Shown here piece after piece: positions 59,294 to 64,000 of a stretch of 64,000 nucleotides of DNA. The position numbers were made by a program, and so were the translations under genes. The DNA lies in NCBI GenBank assembly GCA_946407015.1, contig CAMJML010000011.1, positions 1 through 64,000 of the forward strand. Reading direction: 5' to 3'. A model generated the notes under the pieces. The model searched no databases and had not been told where the DNA came from. It saw only the letters and a program-made list of their open reading frames with translations. Source of the stretch: an uncultured Selenomonadales bacterium. Its GTDB lineage: Bacteria > Bacillota > Negativicutes > DSM-1736 > Dendrosporobacteraceae. Positions within the stretch are counted from its first letter, which is position 1. The number at the start of each line of letters is the position of its first letter.

Positions 59294-61575
59294 AGGCTGC
59301 CTCCGGATGATTCAGATCCTGAAAAAGTTGTGTTTAATGAGAGATAAAGATTCGGATCCAGTGCGGTAATAAAGGGTGAGGGAGAGGTCTGATAACATAG
59401 GATTAAGCGATGTAAGGCTCTGCTGCATACGGTGTACAGGAGATTTTTTTCGGCCTTAGCCTGATAATTTTCTTGACTGACATCATAAACCAGGACACCG
59501 TCAAATTCCAGGCCTTTAGCGAGGAAAGCAGGCATGATGAGGATACCTTTTTGAAATTCCGCATCCTCTTGGATCAAGAGATGAATATTGGCTGATTGCA
59601 GCTTTTCATGCAGTTGAATGGATTGGCGGACGGTTTTGCAAATGATCGCGATGGACCGGCAGCCGTCCTGTTGCAACTGCTGAATGGCCTCTAGAAAAAA
59701 AGCCGGGTCGGTTCGGTTCAGTTGTACGACCTGAGGCAGTTTGCCTTGGCGATTGACATATTCAGAAGGTGTTTTGTCAGGTAAAAGCGCATTGCAGAAT
59801 GCTTGAATTTCTTTAGTGGAGCGGTAACTGCGGCTGAGGGTAATGAATTTTGGATTGGAGTTTGGAATGATTTGATTCAGGTCTTGAAATTTTATTGGCC
59901 GGATATAAGGGTGAACAAGCTGGGCCGGATCGCCTAATATGGTCCAGGAACAATTCGGGAAAATATTGGCCAATATTCGATATTGCAGCACCGTATAGTC
60001 CTGGGCTTCATCGATGACCACATATTTAATGTTGTTTTTGACCGGAAATCCTTCCAGCATTCCCTGAAAGTATAAAAAAGCAAAAGAGTCTTCATTGGAT
60101 AGCTTCCCGGTGTTCAGCCAAAACCGGGTCTGTTTGCAAATAGCCGGCCATTCTTTTGGTATAGCTCCTTCGCGGGCTAACTGACTGTACAGGGCTTTAT
60201 CTTCAAATAGCCGGCGGTAAAGAGCCAGCGAATTCAGCCTGGTTAACCGGTCAATTTCGGCAATGACACTGCTAAGTTCCTGACGGGCCGCCACACGGGC
60301 CAGCGCTTTAATTGTTTTTTCATTGACTTCTTCGGCGGATGCCGTAATTTCTGCCTCTTTTTGCCGGCGAAGCTCGTGAGTAATGGGGCGGATGCGCAGG
60401 TTAATGATTTCTCTGATTTTTGCCAGACGGCGGAGCGGAGGCAAAAAGCTTAATTCATTTAAATAGTAACCGGCCCATTCTGATTTTTGGAATAAAACAT
60501 GGCTGCCAAAGCGAATTTCCGGATAATTCAATATGAGCCGTTCCTGGTAGAATTGAATATAATTCTGAATGACTTGCTCGAATGCGGCTGAGGTCTTGTA
60601 AGCAATGGATGCTACCCGGATGGCAAACTCTTGGGTATCGGATTGGGCAAGCACATACTCCAGTTGTTCAGATCGGCTTTCGATGGTCAGCGGGAGCAAA
60701 TCCTTGAAAGAAGTAATATAGTCTTGAAAGGTGGTTTGCAGGACGTTTTCTTCACCCATTTCGGGTAAAACATTCGAAATATAATCGCTAAAAATGTGAT
60801 TGGGTGAGAAAATCAAGATATTCCGGGCGTTAAGCGTTTCCCGCTCGCGATAGAGCAAGTAAGCGATGCGATGCAGGGCTATTGAAGTTTTGCCGCTGCC
60901 GGCGGGGCCGGAGACCAGCAGCAGTTTGTTTTCCTCATTGCGGATGACCTGATTTTGTTCGCGCTGAATACTGGTGACAATGGTATGCATTTTGTCATCG
61001 GCGCTTTTACTGAGAATTTCCTGCAAAATTTCATCATCGATTTTCAAGTCAGAGTCAAACATATATTTCATTTGACCCTCAACAATTTTATACTGCCGTT
61101 TTAGCGTAATAGTCCCGCTGACAGGGCCGATTGGAGCCTGATACCAGGCTTCACCGCGCTCAAAGTCATAAAACATCCCGGATACAGGGGCGCGCCAGTC
61201 GTAGACTAATAGTTCATCCGTCTGACTATCGGTTAAGGTGGTAATCCCAATATAGATTTTTTCCGGTGCGGGATCGCCGGACCAGTTTTCGATAAAATCA
61301 ATCCGGCCAAAATAAGGAGAACTTAACGCCTTCTGTAAATGCTGTTCGTTCTTATGAATTACGGCTGTGATACTGCGCTGGCGCTCAACGGCCTCAATCA
61401 ATTGGGCTTCATCCCACATATTGCCACCATAGCTATCCCAATAATCGGATAAATGGTTCTGTAATTCAACGCGTGAGCCAGCGCTCTTATCCATAGCAAC
61501 CATTAATTGTCGCTGAATTTCTTCAATCGTGCTGCAGAGTCTGGCCAACTCATATTCCCGGTCATGATCTGTCAT
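59269..61575 (-). CDS. helD: HelD, RNA polymerase-recycling UvrD-like helicase
   Basis: A 768 aa superfamily 1 ATPase. A coiled-coil N-terminal region (about 1-115) precedes YDWRAPVSGMFYDFERGEA, the typical HelD entry. Walker A SGPAGSGKTSIALHR is near residue 238, the Walker B YVVIDEAQDYTVLQ lies near 520, and LSRSYRSTKEI and FLAKGLEFDGVLVYD complete the helicase motifs. HelD removes stalled RNA polymerase from DNA. The gene overlaps a DHA2 exporter. In actinobacteria HelD proteins protect against rifampicin, so this pairing may point to drug tolerance; that is inference. Confidence 0.95.
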   Translation of the reverse strand: MTDHDREYELARLCSTIEEIQRQLMVAMDKSAGSRVELQNHLSDYWDSYGGNMWDEAQLIEAVERQRSITAVIHKNEQHLQKALSSPYFGRIDFIENWSGDPAPEKIYIGITTLTDSQTDELLVYDWRAPVSGMFYDFERGEAWYQAPIGPVSGTITLKRQYKIVEGQMKYMFDSDLKIDDEILQEILSKSADDKMHTIVTSIQREQNQVIRNEENKLLLVSGPAGSGKTSIALHRIAYLLYRERETLNARNILIFSPNHIFSDYISNVLPEMGEENVLQTTFQDYITSFKDLLPLTIESRSEQLEYVLAQSDTQEFAIRVASIAYKTSAAFEQVIQNYIQFYQERLILNYPEIRFGSHVLFQKSEWAGYYLNELSFLPPLRRLAKIREIINLRIRPITHELRRQKEAEITASAEEVNEKTIKALARVAARQELSSVIAEIDRLTRLNSLALYRRLFEDKALYSQLAREGAIPKEWPAICKQTRFWLNTGKLSNEDSFAFLYFQGMLEGFPVKNNIKYVVIDEAQDYTVLQYRILANIFPNCSWTILGDPAQLVHPYIRPIKFQDLNQIIPNSNPKFITLSRSYRSTKEIQAFCNALLPDKTPSEYVNRQGKLPQVVQLNRTDPAFFLEAIQQLQQDGCRSIAIICKTVRQSIQLHEKLQSANIHLLIQEDAEFQKGILIMPAFLAKGLEFDGVLVYDVSQENYQAKAEKNLLYTVCSRALHRLILCYQTSPSPFITALDPNLYLSLNTTFSGSESSGGSLCKKHYNR

Positions 61576-61988
61576 AGTCGTCTCCCTTTATCATACAAAA
61601 TCAATCAGGCTGCTAAATATTGACTGCATTTGCAGAATGCTACCCCTTCCTTGGCAGCGGGTTCAAAAAAGCCTTCATTTGACAAATGTCTGTGTTTGCA
61701 GGCTATGCATTTTGCAGTGCTAAATATTTATTAGCTATGTAAAAATAATAGTATAGATTAATTTTTTTCTTTTGTAAAAGCGGAAGCCCTAGGTCGTGCT
61801 GCTGCTTTTTTAGTATTACACTGTTAATATTGGCTTATCCTGCTTATCTGTTGTGGCAAAACGTTAAATATTGTTAGTTCAAATCGCTTGTTGTGAGCCG
61901 TTTTTGATCAAAGTCCTCCCAGACAGGAATTTATGGATAAAGCGCGAAGTGTTTAAATTTAGTAGATTAATAAAAGGAGGGTGTTAGG
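61576..61988. other. Intergenic region between helD and the 90 aa gene
   Basis: This AT-rich stretch of about 410 bases has no protein-like frame with a ribosome site. It holds several TTTGCAG words (61625-61725) and a weak hairpin near 61780-61811 ending in six T. No riboswitch is recognised. Confidence 0.5.
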
Positions 61989-62261
61989 ATGCTTGGGATG
62001 ACCCGTGAACAGATTGACCAGGAAGTGGACGCATGGTATCTGAACAATCAGGACCAGGTAGCTTCTTTTATTCAAGGATTTGGCGGAGCCGGTGACTGTG
62101 GCGACGATGTCATGGAACTGGTGACAAAAGTCATGGCTTCGATCGGGACAACCGTCGCCTTAGCCGCTGTCAAAGACCTGCTGGCAAAAAATAATGAGAT
62201 GATTAGCAGCCAGATTGATGCACTTATAGCGGCCAAAGTTGCGGCTGCATTAAAAAAATAA
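61989..62261 (+). CDS. Small hypothetical Ala-rich helical protein (90 aa)
   Basis: A 90 aa protein. Residues 1-45 begin MLGMTREQIDQEVDAWYLNN and include GFGGAGDCGDDVMELV; the rest is an Ala-rich amphipathic helix ending AALIAAKVAAALKK-like. There is no signal peptide. AAAGGAGGGTG gives a strong ribosome site before the ATG. No family recognised. It stands alone and ends before a bidirectional hairpin. Confidence 0.7.
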   Translation: MLGMTREQIDQEVDAWYLNNQDQVASFIQGFGGAGDCGDDVMELVTKVMASIGTTVALAAVKDLLAKNNEMISSQIDALIAAKVAAALKK

Positions 62262-62335
62262 CCGTTTCCGGTAGCTGTTTCTCAACGCTACGGGGTAGAA
62301 CCAGGCAACTTGCTTAGCGGGTGTCTGAAACACAA

Positions 62336-62366
62336 AAAAACTTTCAGCTGAAAAGCTGAAAGTTTT
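62336..62366. terminator. Bidirectional terminator
   Basis: AAAACTTTCAGCT and its complement close a 4-base loop, with A and T runs giving U tracts on both strands. It serves the 90 aa gene and the convergent dehydrogenase gene. Confidence 0.9.
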
Positions 62367-62433
62367 TGGCTAAACAGACAGGGTTAATAGCCGTGTTGGA
62401 AAGCTGCACCATTTATGTGAGCATTTCCTGCTG

Positions 62434-63591
62434 TTAATAGGCCTTGCGATACAGCTCAAGAATTTCCTCCAGAGTAGTATCACGGGGATTGCCTGGTGTA
62501 CAAACATCTTCAAAAGCTGATTGGGCAAGAGCAGGCAAGTCTGCTTCTTTGACACCGATTTCCCGCAGCTTTTGGGGAATCGCGATAGTTTGCGATAATG
62601 TTTTTACTGCCGCAACAGCGGCTTGACGGTATTCGTCGCAACTCATGGTTTCGGTGCCGGCAACTCCCATGGCTTTGGCAATTTCACGGTATTTTTCGCC
62701 GGTAGCCGGAGCATTATACTCCATAACATACGGAAGCAGCAAGGCATTGGCAACACCATGGGGAGTATCATAAAAAGCCCCAAGTGGATGAGCCATCGAA
62801 TGAACAATGCCTAACCCAACGTTGGAAAATCCCATGCCGGCAATATATTGGGCTAAAGCCATGCCGTTCCGGGCATCCATGTCATCAGGCTGATGAACTG
62901 CGGTCTCCAGATTGCGCGCAATGAGCTCAATAGATTTTAGTTCAAACATATCGGTCATTTCCCAGGCACCTTTGGTGATATAGCCTTCAATGGCATGAGT
63001 CAGAGCATCCATACCCGTTGCCGCTGTTAATCCCTTAGGCATCGAGGCCATTAGTTCAGGATCGACAATCGAGACAATGGGAATGTCATTCGGGTCTACA
63101 CATACCATTTTTTTGACAGCCTGTTCGTCGGTGATGACGTAATTGATGGTCACTTCTGCGGCTGTTCCGGCTGTTGTTGGGACGGCAATAATTGGGACAC
63201 TTTTCGCGGTCGTAGCGGCACAGCCTTCCAATGATCTTACATCGCTAAACTGAGGATTGGTGGTAATGATTCCAATCGCTTTAGCCGTATCAATGGGAGA
63301 ACCGCCGCCAATGGCAATGATGAAATCGGCTTGGGCTGCAGCGTACAGGGAGACTCCGGTTTGAACATTGGCAATGGTAGGATTGGGTTTGACTTTGTCA
63401 TAAAGTTCATAAGGAATATTGGCAGCATCAAGAATACCGGTTACTTTAGCGGCAACACCGAATTTGACTAAGTCCTGATCGGTCACGATAAACGCTTTTT
63501 TAAACTTGCGCCGGCTGACTTCATCCGGTAAAACACTGATTGCGCCTGGGCCAAAGTACGAAGTTTCATTCAGAATGATACGATGAGCCAT
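62434..63591 (-). CDS. Iron-containing alcohol dehydrogenase (lactaldehyde reductase-like)
   Basis: A 385 aa group III dehydrogenase. The NAD loop IAIGGGSPIDTAKAIG and the metal-binding region GMDALTHAIEGY, with IVHSMAHPLGAFYDTPHGVANA at the second site, mark it as close to FucO-type lactaldehyde:propanediol oxidoreductase. 1,2-propanediol, 1,3-propanediol or 4-hydroxybutyraldehyde-type substrates are possible, the last being interesting because the window carries a 4-hydroxybutyrate pathway. GGAGGAATG lies before the ATG. Its control region carries an unusual inverted repeat. Confidence 0.94.
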   Translation of the reverse strand: MAHRIILNETSYFGPGAISVLPDEVSRRKFKKAFIVTDQDLVKFGVAAKVTGILDAANIPYELYDKVKPNPTIANVQTGVSLYAAAQADFIIAIGGGSPIDTAKAIGIITTNPQFSDVRSLEGCAATTAKSVPIIAVPTTAGTAAEVTINYVITDEQAVKKMVCVDPNDIPIVSIVDPELMASMPKGLTAATGMDALTHAIEGYITKGAWEMTDMFELKSIELIARNLETAVHQPDDMDARNGMALAQYIAGMGFSNVGLGIVHSMAHPLGAFYDTPHGVANALLLPYVMEYNAPATGEKYREIAKAMGVAGTETMSCDEYRQAAVAAVKTLSQTIAIPQKLREIGVKEADLPALAQSAFEDVCTPGNPRDTTLEEILELYRKAY

Positions 63592-63604
63592 GCAGACATT
63601 CCTC
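63591..63604 (-). repeat. Start-codon arm of a 14 bp inverted repeat at the dehydrogenase gene
   Basis: TGCAGACATTCCTC on the plus strand covers the minus-strand ribosome site and the first base of the start codon. Its perfect inverted partner is at 63647-63660. Confidence 0.85.
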
Positions 63605-63636
63605 CATCCGTGAATTTTTTACCAATTGTTATAGCC

Positions 63637-63664
63637 ATTATACTATGAGGAATGTCTGCATCAA
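63637..63664 (-). promoter_or_regulatory. Promoter of the alcohol dehydrogenase gene with an embedded repeat arm
   Basis: On the minus strand TTGATG (63659-63664) and TATAAT (63637-63642) are 16 bases apart. The spacer contains the arm GAGGAATGTCTGCA (63647-63660, plus strand), the mirror of the start-codon arm 42 bases away. Confidence 0.72.
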
Positions 63665-63712
63665 CCTTAAAGATTTGTTTAGTTATAGCAAAACGTTGCG
63701 AATTTGGGACAA

Positions 63713-64000
63713 TTAATCAGTGCTGAGCTGTGCTTGGACAACGGCGAATTTATCTTCTGAGTTTTGGGCCTGCACCCACAATTCTTGAAACAAATAGGAG
63801 TTCTTAAATTCAACACTCCAGGAGTAGGCGTCTTCCGGCGAATAGGCAGCAAAGATAATGCGCTGTCTGAGCGTTTGTGGCAGGCCGCCTTCTTCATCCG
63901 TAACCAAAGCATAGATTCCGCCAGGGATTTTTTCATAATAAAAAGCGGTTGCCTGTTCTTCCGTTTCGATTTCTTCAAATCCCAGTTCTTCATAAAATTC
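63713..64000 (-). CDS. C-terminal part of a hypothetical protein cut by the window edge
   Basis: The last 95 codons of a minus-strand gene whose start lies beyond the window. The visible part reads EFYEELGFEEIETEEQ at its left, then GGIYALVTDEEGGLPQ and a C-terminal ELWVQAQNSEDKFAVVQA. It is acidic and soluble, with no motif I recognise. The frame stays open to the window end. Confidence 0.7.
   Translation of the reverse strand, partial: EFYEELGFEEIETEEQATAFYYEKIPGGIYALVTDEEGGLPQTLRQRIIFAAYSPEDAYSWSVEFKNSYLFQELWVQAQNSEDKFAVVQAQLSTD

Noticed and set aside
1-64000. CRISPR array, prophage, rRNA or tRNA genes
   Set aside because: No spaced short repeats, phage structural genes, or rRNA/tRNA-like sequences were noticed in the window.

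Overview
This 64 kb window is a gene-dense stretch of a low-to-moderate GC bacterial chromosome. Shine-Dalgarno sites are strong, GTG and TTG starts are frequent, and intrinsic terminators are common. An FMN riboswitch, a yybP-ykoY (Mn2+) riboswitch, YwbE, HelD, NodIJ-type ABC export and sulfate ABC uptake point to Bacillota. A complete route for oxidising 4-hydroxybutyrate through oxygen-sensitive 4-hydroxybutyryl-CoA dehydratase points to an anaerobe. A Sporomusaceae-like member of the Negativicutes is my best guess, but that is inference. I saw no rRNA, tRNA, CRISPR array, prophage or large mobile island.

Layout. 1-8.7 kb: a 5-oxoproline (pxp) region. It has the tail of a probable pxpB with a first pxpC, then pxpA, an NRAMP-like transporter, a YcsI-type hydro-lyase, pxpB, pxpC, accB, accC and a soluble chemoreceptor. 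9.0-9.9 kb: a lone short tyrosine recombinase between two ~84 bp direct repeats. 10-14.7 kb: a small ORF, an HD-GYP protein and a three-gene operon (DUF1858-like domain fused to a cytoplasmic substrate-binding protein, a HypB/CobW-like GTPase, and an ABC ATPase with a similar N-terminal domain). 14.7-23 kb: zwf, a cyclase, FMN riboswitch-ribB, a DeoR regulator, an MFS carrier, HD and HAD hydrolases and MgtC. 23-27.7 kb: a 51 aa protein and the sulfate ABC transporter behind a leader with two tandem terminators.

27.9-38.2 kb is the metabolic centrepiece. A PAS/sigma-54 activator is followed by a near-canonical -24/-12 promoter and an operon for a permease, 4-hydroxybutyryl-CoA dehydratase, CoA-transferase, thiolase, 3-hydroxybutyryl-CoA dehydrogenase and crotonase. 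Together these can turn 4-hydroxybutyrate into two acetyl-CoA. Four small, mostly cysteine-bearing or uncharacterised proteins are interleaved and may serve Fe-S maturation. 38.4-45.3 kb: mobA, a BMP/nucleoside-type ABC importer, an EamA transporter and ywbE. 45.3-48.7 kb: a D-2-hydroxyacid dehydrogenase, a probable 6S RNA, a secreted protein, a 2-Cys peroxiredoxin and a protein with four GKGFA[RK]T repeats.

48.8-56 kb: transporters, an HD hydrolase, an RluA pseudouridine synthase, a Mn2+-riboswitch operon of two uncharacterised proteins, a cysteine-rich peptide and an M29 aminopeptidase. 56-64 kb, mostly minus strand: an ABC exporter, a DHA2 MFS exporter overlapping helD, a small plus-strand protein, an iron-type alcohol dehydrogenase and a truncated unknown gene. 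The best candidates for undescribed biology are the DUF1858/GTPase/ATPase trio, the Mn2+-riboswitch operon, the recombinase with its mirrored sites, the GKGFART protein with its structured leader, and the small-protein set in the dehydratase operon. All family assignments come from reading motifs; no database search was run.
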